Positions 10,110 through 20,264 of a DNA stretch of 64,000 nt are shown here, in pieces (positions within the stretch are counted from its first letter, which is position 1; the number at the start of each line of letters is the position of its first letter). This stretch comes from Proteles cristata cristata (taxonomy: Eukaryota > Chordata > Mammalia > Carnivora > Hyaenidae): positions 372,001-436,000 of the forward strand of contig JAESUZ010001519.1 in the NCBI GenBank assembly GCA_017311185.1, given 5' to 3'. The notes under the pieces are model-generated. The model was not told the DNA's origin. It ran no database searches and was given only the letters and a program-made list of their open reading frames with translations. Both the position numbers and the translations under genes were made by a program.

Positions 10110-10422
10110 TTTTCTTAAATTATTTTCGAAAATATTTATTTATTTAATTATATATATAGAGAGAGTAAGCAGGAGAGAGGGGAAGAAGAAAAAGAAGAAG
10201 AAGGAGGAGAAGAAGAAGAAAGAAGAATAAGGAGAAGAAGAAGAAGATGATGACAAAGAAGAGGAAGATGACGACGACGACGAGGAAGAGGAGGGGGAGG
10301 AAGAGAGAGAGAGTCCTAAGCAGGCTCCATGCTCATGGAGCCCAAGGCAGGGCTCTATCCCACAATCCTGAGATCATGACCTGAGTTGGGCATTCAACCA
10401 ACTGAGTCACCCAAGTGTCCTT
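10110..10422 (-). mobile_element. CAN SINE with internal GAN-triplet expansion
   Basis: Minus-strand SINE: A/T tail at left (tatttatttaatta), then a long purine tract, then caggctccatgctcatggag and the tRNA-like head ending gagtcacccaagtgtcc. The purine-rich part, normally about 40 bp in these SINEs, is expanded to about 155 bp here (see the next entry). Confidence 0.9.
10158..10314. repeat. GAN triplet tract, (GAA/GAT/GAC/GAG)n
   Basis: Almost every triplet from 10189 to 10300 is GAN: gaagaagaag, gatgatgac, then (GAC)n at 10270-10281, then gaggaagaggag. Purine bias is strong, with a few C and T at third positions. It lies where the SINE normally has its (GA)n stretch, so microsatellite expansion is the simplest origin. 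The plus strand would read as an Asp/Glu run, but no real open frame surrounds it. Confidence 0.85.
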
Positions 10423-11352
10423 ACATAAAATCTCTTTAAATGCTATATTCGGAGTTGATGAACAGAGCTTGAGATCGAGGGCCTTCAAGTTTAGCTCTTG
10501 TGTCCTACCCCAGACCTCCATGGCCCTCTGTGATTGTACCCTGGGGTGGTGGGGGCAGGCTTTAGGCAATCCTAGCCTCTCTCAGTGGTAGACATCCTCT
10601 GTGTAGAACTTAGTGGAAGGCTTGAAGTTCCAGTACACATGAAGCAAATTAACACTGCATGTTAACTAACTGGAATTAAAATAATAGAAGTAAAAGATTT
10701 TGTCTATAGGATTTCCTGCTGAGGAGAGCGAATTAAGAAGATTATCCATATACATACATATGAATTTGAAGAGAATATTCTCAGAGATTCTCCTCTTGAT
10801 TCAGATCCGTTTCTATGCTGTCCCTCTAGCCATCAACCCCTCCTTGTTCCTAAACTGAGAGAGGAGGGGACAGGGGGAGAGAGGGAGAATATGCAGAGTA
10901 AACTCTCTCTCTACCTCTCATCCCCCCTATGTTCACAGCAGCGGTAAGTGTGACTACAGATGTTTCCAGAGCTCTTACAGAGCTCTGAACAGACCAGTAA
11001 AAAGTAAATAAACACAGAGAATAGTTTGAATCAGATAATTCCCAAGTAAGATACTCCTCTCGAAATGACAAATTGGGCTTAGTATGTAGAATTGAAATAG
11101 CAGTCCTTATAGATGTATTTTGAACCTTAGAATATTTTCTATATGAACAAATAAAGTTTTAATACTTACCTACAAGATCCATGAAAAACAACTGAACTGG
11201 GGATTTGGTCACAAAACTCACTATATGGGGAAAAACTATTACTCTGGTAGGTACTATTGGTATAAAGGTCAGGGAGATTACAATGGCTGTCTGATTATCT
11301 GTATTTCTTTTCTTCATTAATCAGATAATTAGATACTTGGCAATTTGAATGT
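10423..11352. other. Low-repeat sequence with a 40-bp L1 3'-end stub
   Basis: Mostly unassigned. 10647-10685 (cactgcatgttaactaactg... then A-rich) is the extreme 3' end of a carnivore L1 on the plus strand, flanked by gaagcaaa and gaagtaaa, a probable imperfect TSD. 10850-10920 is polypurine/polypyrimidine-rich. No exon or RNA gene is seen. Confidence 0.5.
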
Positions 11353-11366
11353 AGAAACAGAATCCC

Positions 11367-11587
11367 AGGGTGGCTTCGTGTCTCAGTCGGTTAACCATCT
11401 GACTTCAGCTCAGGTCATGAGCTCACGGTCTGTCTGTTCAAGCCCTGCATCAGGCTCTGGGCTGACAGCTCAGAGCCTGGAGCCTGCTTTGGATTCTGCC
11501 TCTCCCTCTCTCTCTGCCCCTTCCCCACTTGCACTCTGTCTCTGTTTCTCTCACTCTCAAATACAAACATTAAAAAAAAAGAAAGAA
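11367..11587 (+). mobile_element. SINEC_Fc-type SINE
   Basis: Older copy starting agggtggcttcgtgtctcagtcgg (5' end slightly lost), with the standard gctgacagctcagagcctgg body and (AAAG)n-like tail. TSD agaaacagaatccc (11353-11366) / agaaacagcttccc (11588-11601). Confidence 0.92.
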
Positions 11588-11829
11588 AGAAACAGCTTCC
11601 CACTCATGGTATCTCCAATTTTTTTCTTGGACACAGCAAATTGTGAATTAAAACTTCCAGTGAGCATGCTACTTATTTTTCTTTTGGTTTGGGAGTCCGA
11701 AATAGGAAATATGGATGTACTTTTCTGCTATAAAGCACCATTGTTGGCTTTTTATCTTTTTTTACATATTGTGAACATAATTTTCCTATGTTTATATTTT
11801 GTAATTAATCAATTAATTAGCTTATTTAT

Positions 11830-11912
11830 GCATTCTCTACACCTAATATGGGGCTGGAACTCATGACTCTGAGATCAAGAGTTGCATGCCTTCTAAGCCA
11901 GCTAGGTGCCCC
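11830..11912 (-). mobile_element. CAN SINE head fragment (old)
   Basis: Only the tRNA-like part is left: ctctacacctaatatggggctggaactcatg...gccagctaggtgcccc. The wording gatcaagagttgcatgc is the older CAN SINE type shared with dogs. No CT-rich middle or tail. Confidence 0.85.
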
Positions 11913-12655
11913 TACAATTTTCTTGTGTTTAATTCACTTCTCTTTCTTGACAGAGATATAGTCTTTTCAATGTACTGATTAACAAAATAAATTTCCATGA
12001 AGTATTGTGCTCTGATCTGTCTTCATTTGTTTTTATTAAGATGGTGTGTGGTTTCCCATTCTTCTGCATTTTTGCTTTATGATGGTATCCATTTTCATAA
12101 TTACTTAACTCTATTATCATTGTTGAAAGATTTGTACCCATTCAGGTAAGATAGATTTTCAAGGTGGTTTTTTTTTCCCTTAACCTTGTAATATTTCACA
12201 TTAGTCAAATTACCTCCAATTACCTTCAAATTGCCTTCAATATTTAGGGGCAAAGAGATTTCCAAAGCAATCCTAGAGGCAATACATCATTCCAAAATTT
12301 TTAAAATTAATCCTATTTATCTCTTATGACAAAAGCAGTTGTGGAAAAAGTGTAAAAACGATGAAGACTGCTTTGAGGTGACTGCATTAGAACCTGCTGT
12401 CACTACTGAATGTGTAGTTATAGTTGGTGATGTGTGGACTCCTGTTCAGTGCATTCAGCACTGTCCCCCCAAAAGTCGGATTCCAAGTCGACTTCTGGCA
12501 ACTAAATACAACGCCATATTAGATAAGTCAGGACAGCTTTAATTTTAGAGCTTTAAGTTTTAGAGAATTTGTCTTTGGTAGAGAGTTGAATAAAGAATTA
12601 ATTGTGGAGTTGGTTTTTGTGAAGTAGTGTTTTGACATGATAGAGTTTTGTCTTT
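11913..12655. other. Unassigned sequence containing a small open frame
   Basis: No repeat family is recognised across about 740 bp. A T-rich run lies at 12167-12176. The only exon-like segment is the frame at 12330-12542 described separately. Confidence 0.45.
12330..12594 (+). other. Unidentified open frame with terminal-exon-like context
   Basis: The frame is open from 12330 to the stop at 12540-12542 (71 codons) and has no ATG near its start. A pyrimidine-biased stretch (tcctatttatctctt) and aaaagcag at 12331-12338 resemble a splice acceptor. AATAAA follows at 12589-12594, about 45 bases after the stop. The product is Cys-rich early (WKKCKNDEDCFEV, CIQHCPPKS) and ends KYNAILDKSGQL. I recognise no family. 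It might be the last exon of a gene, a retrocopy tail, a decayed repeat, or chance. No donor or upstream exon was found. Confidence 0.2.
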
Positions 12656-12859
12656 TTAAACATATTTTAACATTTATTTATTTTTGAGAGACAGAGAGAG
12701 AGCACGAGTGGGGGTGGGGGCAGAGAGAGAAGGAGATACAGAATCCGAAAAAGGCTCCAGGCTCTGAGCTGTTAGCACAGAGACCGATGAGGGCTTAAAT
12801 GCACAATCATGACTGAGCCTACACTGGACGCTCAACTGACTGATCCACTCATGTGCCCC
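12656..12859 (-). mobile_element. SINEC_Fc-type SINE
   Basis: Diverged minus-strand copy (aacatttatttatttttgag ... ccactcatgtgcccc). Several small deletions in the tRNA-like part, including loss of most of the gaacccacgaaccgtgag block. Confidence 0.9.
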
Positions 12860-12892
12860 AGTGATAATTTATATCTTATTTTCTTCCTTTGG

Positions 12893-12929
12893 CCACTGTT
12901 GTGGATGCTGGTGTGGTAAGTGTATCTTT
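12893..12929 (+). repeat. Arm 1 of a near-perfect 37-base inverted match
   Basis: This segment equals the reverse complement of 18014-18050 at 36 of 37 positions (the single difference is in tatcttt / tacctt). Its core, gttgtggatgctggtgtgg, is followed by gtaagtgt, which also resembles a 5' splice site. Similarity stops on both sides. The family is unknown to me. Confidence 0.85.
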
Positions 12930-12946
12930 CAAAGAAGGTAAATTTT

Positions 12947-13144
12947 AAAAAAATTTAATGTTTATTCATTTTTGAGAGACAGAGAGCACGAGTGAGAGAG
13001 GGGCAAAGAGAGAGGGAGATGCAGAATCTTAAGCAGGCTCCAGGCTCTGAGCTGAGTCCACCGTGAGACTTGAACCCATGAATCATGAGATCATGACCTG
13101 AGCAGAAATAGGATGCTTAGCCAACTGAGCCACCCAGGCACCCC
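12947..13144 (-). mobile_element. SINEC_Fc-type SINE
   Basis: Minus-strand copy with an 18-base TSD carrying one difference: tcaaagaaggtaaatttt (12929-12946) / tcaaagaaggcaaatttt (13145-13162). A short deletion removes the gtcagcacagagc block. Confidence 0.95.
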
Positions 13145-13431
13145 TCAAAGAAGGCAAATTTTGGATTAGCATAATTATTTGGATTACATTATTACTTTAC
13201 ATTTCTTCAACGTTAATGAACTATATTTTCTCTACATGCCACATCAATTTGAGTTAATTTGTATATATGTTGTATATACATACAAATGTGTATATATACA
13301 GATGTGTATTAATTATTAGTGGTTAATTAACATGTATAATAAGCATGGACAATGCTATTCAAGTCTATTTAATTGATATTGTTCCTTTGGAATGGTTTTA
13401 TCAAGGCACTATTAAAAAGAACCAGTAATAC

Positions 13432-13644
13432 TTCGGGGCGCCTGGGTGGCTTAGTCGGTTAAGCGTCCGACTTTCGCTTGGGTCATGATCTCGCGGTTCG
13501 TGGGTTCGAGCCCCATCGGGCTCTGTGCTGACTGCCAGCTCAGAGCCTGGAGCCTGTTTCAGTCTGTGACTCCTCTCTCTGACCCTCCCCTGCTCATGCT
13601 GTCTCTCTCTCTCTCCTAGAAATAAATAAAACATTAAAAAAAAA
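13432..13644 (+). mobile_element. SINEC_Fc-type SINE, young subfamily
   Basis: Near-consensus copy; the B-box neighbourhood lacks gcg (gagccccatcgggctc). Perfect 18-base TSD aaaaagaaccagtaatac at 13414-13431 and 13645-13662. Confidence 0.97.
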
Positions 13645-13662
13645 AAAAAGAACCAGTAATAC

Positions 13663-14027
13663 GTAGTACTCGGAAATTGGTTCAAACTGTTCTGTATTAA
13701 CTCAAACACTAGAAAATTACATGTCCTATGCTGGAAGACAGAAATGAACAGAATGTTCATCTTCTAAACAGAATTAGAAGTTAGAGGGAGAGAAAAGTTA
13801 CATTCAGCAAAATGTAATGCTTCTTTGAAGCAGCAGAAAAGGTCAAATGTGCAAAGTAGCAGTCCAGGGAGAAGCTGGCTCGGTGAGAAAGACAGTGACG
13901 CATGTATGAAGAAGGGAGAGCTGACAGAATGGTGAGCGTGTATGGCCTCTACTCTGAGGCAAAGTTCAACAAGAAGGTGCCACAGTGAGCTCGCTTTCTG
14001 GATTCTTTTATAAAGTTTTATTTTGGG
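13663..14027. other. Unassigned sequence, no gene seen
   Basis: About 365 bp, purine-biased (agaagttagagggagagaaaag, gaagggagagctgacagaatgg). No recognised repeat and no plausible exon. Confidence 0.45.
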
Positions 14028-14160
14028 GGCACCTGGATGGCTGTCAGTTAGGTGTCGGACTCTTGATATTGGTTCAGGTTGTGATCTTGTGGTTGTGAGG
14101 TCAAGTCCCATGCCCAGCACGGAGCCTACCTGGAATTCTCTCTCTCTCTCATTCACAGGA
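14028..14160 (+). mobile_element. CAN SINE, 3'-truncated old copy
   Basis: The head is present (gggcacctggatggctgtcag, gtcggactcttgatattgg) with a short cacggagcctacctgg...tctctctctctc end and no A-tail. The gactcttgatattgg wording marks an older CAN SINE type. Confidence 0.88.
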
Positions 14161-15045
14161 AGATGCAAGGAGAGATCCATTTCTCCCAATGGATGCATTT
14201 TAAGGAACTGGCACACAGTGTAAAAACCAGGGGTAGATATTGGCACAATGAGTGTGCAGTTCTATTCCTCTGTGTCACATGCAGATCTGTGTTACCACCA
14301 CCTCAGTAAAGATGCACAACTACTCCATCACAAAGATGCCCCTTGTGTGACCACCTCAATGTCACACTTAGCCCCTTTCCTGCTCTTACCACAATACTCG
14401 ATCCCTGGAAGCTACTAACTGATTTCTCCATAACTAGAATTTTGTCATTCTGAGTATGTTACATGAATTGAAATATGCAACATAAGATATTTCATGATTG
14501 GCTTTTATTTTTGCACTCAGCACAATGCCCTTGAGATCCAGACAGGCTGTTTCACGTATCAATTCTCCATTCCTTTTACTGATAAATAGTATTCCACTTA
14601 CAGATGTACCACAGAGTGTGTGATCACTCACCTGTCATAAAGTATTTTTGATGATTCTGTTTTGACTATTTCCAGTAAAGCTGCTATGAACACTTGAGTA
14701 GAGGTTTTTATGTGGGCATCAATTTTTATTTTTCTAGAACTACTGTTTCATACATTCTGCATATTTAGTGTTTTAAAGAATCTGAGAATTTATTTCTCTG
14801 AGTGGTTGTTTCAGTTTGAGTGGAGTATGGGAGACATCTTACTTCCCTTATATCCTGTTACTTTCCCCATTCATAATACAAATGTTTTAAGTGTTCCCTA
14901 CACATCACTGAGAGCCACATCAGACACTATTTTAATTTTTATTTCAACCATCAAACAAGTTAAAAACTCAAGAGGAAAAAATACATCTATTGTATTTACC
15001 CACAGTTTTACTCTTTCTATTGTTTTTAAAATTCCTGATGTCCCA

Positions 15046-15278
15046 GAGTGTCTGGGTGGCTCAGATGGTGGAGCCTCCAGCTCTTAATTTCTGCTCGGTC
15101 ATAATCTCATGGTTCGTGGGTTTGAGCCCTGTGTTGGGCTCTGTGCAGGCAGTGCAGAGCCTGCTTGGGATTCTCTCTCTCTCCCCCCGCCCCCTCTGCT
15201 CCTTGCCTGCTCATGTGTGTGCTCTGTGTCTTCTTCTCTCTCTTAAAATAAATAAAAAAACATTTAAAAATAAATTTT
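15046..15278 (+). mobile_element. CAN SINE (older type)
   Basis: Head gtgtctgggtggctcagatgg, short body with tgcaggcagtgcagagcctgcttgggattc and an AAATAAA-rich tail. TSD aaaattcctgatgtccca (15028-15045) / aaaattcctaatgtccca (15279-15296), one mismatch. Confidence 0.93.
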
Positions 15279-15474
15279 AAAATTCCTAATGTCCCAAGAC
15301 TCCTTCTCTTATCATTAACTTTCTGTTTTAAGAAATTCTTTACCTCTTCTTTTAGAGTAGTTCTGCTGGTAGTTTTTCTTCATCTGAAAACATCTTGCTT
15401 TCCCCCCTCATTCTTGAAGGATATTTTTGCTGTCTATAGAATTCTGGGTTGATGGTTCTTTTCATTCAGCATTT

Positions 15475-15822
15475 GAAAGATGTTATGTTTAATTATCAGG
15501 GAAATGCAAATCAAAACCACAGTGAGCTATCACCTCACACTTGTCAGAATGACTAACATCAAAAAGACAGAAATAATAAGTGTTGGCAAGGATGAGGAGA
15601 AAAAGGAACCCTTGTGCATTGTTGGATGGAATGTAAGTTGGTACAGCCAGTGTGGGAAATAGGATGGAGCTTTAAAATAGAAATATAATCTAATAATTCT
15701 ACTAGTGGGTATTTACACAAAGAGAACAAAAACAGTAATTAGAAAAAATATATGCAGCTTTACAATAGCCAAGATACTGAAGCAGCCTAGATGTCCATTG
15801 ATAGATGAATTAGGAAGATGTG

Positions 15823-15873
<51 letters not shown>

Positions 15874-16346
15874 TATTATGCAGGCATAAAAAAAGGGATG
15901 AGACTGTGCCATTTGTGACAACACAACAAGGCATCGATGTAGAGGGTATTACACTAAGTGAGAAAGATAGATACTATATTATTTCACTAATATGAAATCT
16001 AAAAGACGAATAAACAAACAAAAAGCAGAATCTGACCTATTTATAAAGAGAACAATCTGATGGTTTCTGGAAGGGAGAAGGATTGGAGGATGGGCAAATG
16101 GGTGAAGGGGAGAGGGAGATACAGGCTTCCAGTAAAGGAAAGAGTAAGTCACGAGAATAATAGGCACAGCAGAAGACATACTGTCTATGATATCGTTATA
16201 GCATTATATGGTGACATATGGGAGTTAAACGTATGGTGGGCACAGTATAACATACAGACGAGTTGAATCACACTATGTTGTACATCTACAACTAATGTAA
16301 CATTGTGAGTCAACTACTCAAACTGAACTTTTTTTTTTAACTGAAA
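15475..16346 (+). mobile_element. L1 3' segment, 5'-truncated, nested in older L1
   Basis: Plus-strand ORF2 end (atcagggaaatgcaaatcaa, cctcacacttgtcagaatg, gcctagatgtccattgatag) and 3'UTR ending atctacaactaatgtaacattg...aactgaaaaaa. It sits in opposite orientation inside the L1M at 14240-16420, which continues on both sides. It looks older than the L1s at 26 and 29 kb. Confidence 0.85.
15825..15871. repeat. (AC)n microsatellite, about 23 units
   Basis: Uninterrupted AC dinucleotides within the L1 C-terminal region, likely polymorphic. Frames through it encode only Thr-His or Cys-Val runs. Confidence 0.98.
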
Positions 16347-16420
16347 AAAAAATTGTCAAGCCATTTCCTTCTTGTCTGCATGGCCAGATGGAGGAAATTT
16401 ATCTGATGAAAAATCTACTG

Positions 16421-18013
16421 TCATTCTAACTAATTGTAATCGTTTCAGTAGTTACTGGAGTAAGGTACAGACTTCGAAGATATCCCAGCCTAGACCATTT
16501 ATTCACAAAGGGCAGTTGTGGTTTCCAATACATCCATGCTAACTTGGCCACTGAGAATTTTCCTCAGGATTGTAAAGCTGCGATAATCATCCCTCAGATC
16601 TCAGACAGTACTGTTGCTTTGTCCTCTCTGGGAGGTTTGCTCTTCAGGTCATGGCCTGCAAGAGAGCATCTGAGTTCAAAAACCCTTGGATCCTGTTACC
16701 CCTCCTCTCTGTTAGTCTCTGAGGATTCACTCCATTTCTGGGTCAGGCCTCTTCCACATTCTTCACAAAGCAAAGACATCTTCCAATCCTGTTGGACAAC
16801 TTCAGCTTCCTTCTTGAGGGGATTCTTTTTGGTGGAAGACTGGAAAATCGCTTCTGTATTCCTCTAAGTTTTCTGTAGCAGTGACGCCAAATGCTAAATT
16901 AATGACTCAACACTTTTGAAAGTTTGTTCAGGATTAATTGTTCCCTTGGAATATTGAGATAAATTTCAATATTTCAACTGTGTGGAGACAAATATCGTCC
17001 TTTGGAAAATGTGCACTTCATGCTGTAGGGATTATACTTGTGATTACTCATTTGGCAAGGATCTGGTTCTACCACATCAAGTAGGATCCAAATAAATCTA
17101 TTGGCAAGGGGTTTTCTCTTGAGGCCATTTTCAGGTTTGGAAACGTGGTCAAAATTTATAATGGATGAAATTATTAGGTCACAGGGAGGGGGAACATTGG
17201 GATGTGTTATTTTTAACACATGGAAGTACACCTATGACTAGATTCATGTGTCAGCCATCGATACTTTTTATTGGATTTACTTAGCCAAAAGAATATCTCC
17301 CAATTCTCCTTTCATTATTACTAAGATGACCACACCATCTGATTTGTCATGGACTGTTCTGGATGCTAGTGCTCCCAGCGTAACAACTCAGAGTACTCAC
17401 TTCACACTTAAAAACAATGTCCTGAATAGGGCAGTCTCCCAAATCACCATCCTTAATGGTTGAATCCAGAATCTTTCAGAATTTTAAGTGTGTGTGTGAA
17501 AAGTCTAAGTTGTTTATAAGACAATGTTTCAATTAATGTGTCTTTGAGAATTCTTTTGAGTTCCATTTGAGCTATGTTCTTTTACTTGGCTGGATTTTTC
17601 TGGCTCCCTCAAAGGTTTTGTTTTGTTTTTGTTTTTGTTTTTTTAATCAAACCAGGAGTCCAGATGGTCAGTGCTTTGGTTGCCCAGTGACAGGGGAGTC
17701 AAAGCTTGTTTCTGCATGACAAAAATATGTCGAAACTTAACTAGGACAGGAAGCTTTCCCAAAAGATTGCATGAACAGAATGTTACAGATTCTTGAACTC
17801 TCCAAAGATTACTTGTAAGCTAGGAGAGAATCCTGTTCCATTTAAGCCTAATTTTACCCTTAATATCACTGTTCTACTTATGCACAGGTCAGACTTAGTC
17901 ACTTGGTGAGAAACTTTAAGAAAGAATGATCACTTTTAGCCTACTGTAAAATATTTATCTCAAAGATAAAGATTTGCTGATTCATGTCTAATTAAGACAG
18001 TAGCTCCCTGTTT
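16421..18013. other. Unassigned 1.6-kb block, possible decayed retrocopy on minus strand
   Basis: No SINE or L1 in this stretch. On the minus strand short codon-like segments appear in different frames: around 16740-16850 (KKEAEVVQQDWKMSLLCEECGRG), 16630-16720, and 16974-17231 (85 codons containing KPENGLKRKPLANRFIWILL). The CEECGRG text recalls a zinc-finger knuckle, but no His pair follows. Plus-strand frames of 107 codons (16544-16867) and 71 codons (17248-17463) also exist. No gene can be named; a frame-broken retrocopy or old repeat is possible. Confidence 0.3.
17615..17644. repeat. (GTTTT)n low-complexity tract
   Basis: gttttgttttgtttttgttt run ending in T8; a simple repeat, perhaps a relic A-tail read in reverse. 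Confidence 0.85.
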
Positions 18014-18050
18014 AAAGGTACACTTACCACACCAGCATCCACAACAGTGG
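18014..18050 (-). repeat. Arm 2 of the 37-base inverted match
   Basis: Reverse complement of 12893-12929 with one substitution. The minus strand reads ...gatgctggtgtggtaagtg here. The flanks (agctccctgttt left, attcttcttttt right) do not match the flanks of arm 1, and no clear TSD is visible. Confidence 0.85.
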
Positions 18051-18062
18051 ATTCTTCTTTTT

Positions 18063-18147
18063 GGCTTTTTAAGTTTTTATTTTAAAATAAAATTCTAGTT
18101 AGTTAACATAGAGTGTTATATTAGTTTCAAGTGTAAGGAAATATTTT
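18063..18147 (-). mobile_element. L1 3'-end stub
   Basis: Minus strand: tattttaaaataaaattctagttagttaacatagagtgttatattagtttcaag, the last about 80 bp of a carnivore L1. Strongly 5'-truncated. Confidence 0.85.
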
Positions 18148-19424
18148 TTTAAGTAGCCAATATAAATCCCCAATGGTTTTATAATAAACCCAAGAAACAT
18201 TTACATTGAAATTCTTAAGGAAGGTAAGACAAGGACATTTTATTGTCTCTAGACTTAAGTGCTTTGCATTTTAGTTAAGGATTCACTGCAAAAGGAAATT
18301 TGAAATTTTATTTGAAATGTGGGCATTTTAAACAAATGTAAAACTCTCTGTCTTGGAGAGTGACTCAAATCCAAGCTAATTTAATCTTGGTTTTCTTGCT
18401 AAGTGAAATACAATTGAGTTGATTATTCTACTTCATTTGAAGTCTGTACTGAAAGAAAGTGTATCACTTAAGTTAATTGTCACATAGCAGTATGCTGGAG
18501 GTTTTAGTAGTCACAAGGTGTTTACAATCACCTACTTGTTTTCCAGAATTAAATCTATGGAACTACCACATGGGGGAATATTCTCGCAAATTTTTTCTCC
18601 CTGAAGTGCCCAGATTTCTTTTTCGAACTTGCCTGTTATTAGAACCTAAAGTATGGTGGATACCATGAATTTTAACTCATAGATATATTTAGAGACACAG
18701 ATAAAAGAAAACATTTTAACTTATAAGTTTCCGGAGCTACTTTGGGGACTTGGAGAGCTGTCCATCTGGGGGAAATTCTGACATTTGGTTTCTGGGGTAG
18801 TTAGTATATTTTGGGCCATCAGTTTCCACAGAGGGTATGGTTGGAAAGAGTGTGGCATGCATGCTTTGGAGAGATAGCCATGAGGCAGCATATCGGTTGA
18901 GAAAGAGAAAGGTAACATCTAACCTCTGGTGCTCTTTACCTTTCTACCTAATACAGTCCTGCTCACTGGGCATCACATGGTTGCAAACTGACCCAACATG
19001 CATTGTCATTTTTCTTGCCACTTCACAGATCACAGAATCTCATTGCCACTATGTAGAGGCTTCATTGTACCAATCTTTATAATGGTGCAAAGTAAACTCG
19101 GCAGTTTGGGTAGGTCTGCAGGATGAAGAAGGACTCTGTCTCTTAGTCTGTGACACAAAACAGTATTATATGTATTCCACTGTTTTAAGGTCTTAGAAAA
19201 ATGACTCAATTCTTAAATTTCTCTATGTCTGTCTTTCTCTATCTCATCTCTTTTTTCTGATACACACTAGAAGTCAGAGGCAGAATTTCCAAGCTGGTTT
19301 CCACAGCTATGGTCGTAACCACGACACAGACCTCTGCCTTCACATATTTACCTTGCTCCTTGGTTAAGCTCCTCAAGTCTCATTCTTTCATTGGGACATT
19401 GATGATAACTGATTAATCAGGCTC
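18148..19424. other. Low-repeat sequence, no gene seen
   Basis: About 1.3 kb without recognised interspersed repeats. Open frames of 60-80 codons (for example 18837-19082) lack ATG context, domains or splice support. Confidence 0.5.
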
Positions 19425-19625
19425 ATTATGTGTCAAGAAATCTTTGAGTGATTTCATCTTAATTATTCCTTTCAATGTCACAATTACTGTTAGGTTAAGA
19501 ACAGATATTACTCTGTTTTTACAGGGGAGGGTATTGAGATCAAGGGAGATTAACTACGAGCCTCAAATCACACAGAAGGTAAAGGACAGAGTCAGGACAT
19601 AATCTTCTCAAAGCCCACTGAATTC
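19425..19625 (-). mobile_element. MIR
   Basis: The reverse-complement MIR core and tRNA side are readable: attatgtgtcaagaaatct, cttaattattcctttcaatg, ttacaggggagggtattgag, cacacagaaggtaaaggacag. The order matches the mammalian-wide interspersed repeat read backward. Confidence 0.78.
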
Positions 19626-20053
19626 TGCTTCAAATAAACTTCAGGCTAATTGTGTATCATGAAAACATGTAGGAAAAACTTTTAATCTCCTGAATCCTGA
19701 AGCAAGATGTTAAAAAATACACTATGGATAATATAACACCTGAAGGAGTTTTATGTCTTCACTAGGAAGACCAAATTACCATCATAGTACTTAGCATAAT
19801 TATATAACATAGATTTCAGCAATATTAAAAGTGTACATTTTATGCAACCACAAAATAATTACTTTTTTTTTTTTTGCAACTTCAACCCTGTGTCTCAATC
19901 TGACATCTAAAAGGCAATGAGTTATTTGTACTCAGAATGTTTGTTCAAATTTGTTGATACCATTAAAATATTTTAAACACAGGCAGCTACAAGTTATTTA
20001 AAGGATTTTATATAATTGTTTAAAAATCTCAGGAATGAGTTTATGCGGTCATT
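19626..20053. other. AT-rich sequence, no gene seen
   Basis: Unassigned, with a T13 run at 19863-19875 that could be a relic A-tail on the minus strand. Confidence 0.45.
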
Positions 20054-20072
20054 TGATGCTCATGCACTTTTT

Positions 20073-20245
20073 TTAACTTTAGAAAGAGAGGGTGTGTGGG
20101 GAGGGGCAGAGAGATGGAGAGAATCTCATCCAGGCTCAGCACTATCAGCACAAAGCCTGACATGGGGCTCAAACTCACGACCATGAGAACATGACCTGAG
20201 CCAAAATCAAGAGTCATATGCTCAACTAATCAAGCCCCAGTGCCC
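20073..20245 (-). mobile_element. CAN SINE, short old copy
   Basis: Diverged minus-strand copy (gagggtgtgtggggaggggcag ... catatgctcaactaatcaagccccagtgccc). TSD tgatgctcatgcacttttt (20054-20072) / tgatactcatgcatttttg (20246-20264). Confidence 0.9.
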
Positions 20246-20264
20246 TGATACTCATGCATTTTTG

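Larger units (their letters stand above)
14240..16420 (-). mobile_element. Ancient antisense L1 (L1M type)
   Basis: Diverged 3'UTR/ORF2 text on the minus strand: gatctgtgttaccaccacc, agctgctatgaacactt, gtagttctgctggtag, attcttgaaggatatttttgctg. After the younger L1 at 15475-16346 it resumes (ccatttccttcttgtctgcatgg, gatgaaaaatctactgtcattc). A SINE (15046-15278) and that younger L1 are inserted in it. Fine subfamily is undetermined. Confidence 0.78.

Noticed and set aside
11345..11866. 173-codon plus-strand frame
   Set aside because: The first half is a SINE read through (recurring VNHLTSAQVM-type translation of CAN SINEs); the rest has no domain.
13260..13320. TATA-rich segment as a promoter
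   Set aside because: Simple tatata/tacata sequence with no downstream gene or initiator context.
15705..15995. Plus-strand frame with a Thr-His run
   Set aside because: L1 C-terminal remnant crossing an (AC)n microsatellite.
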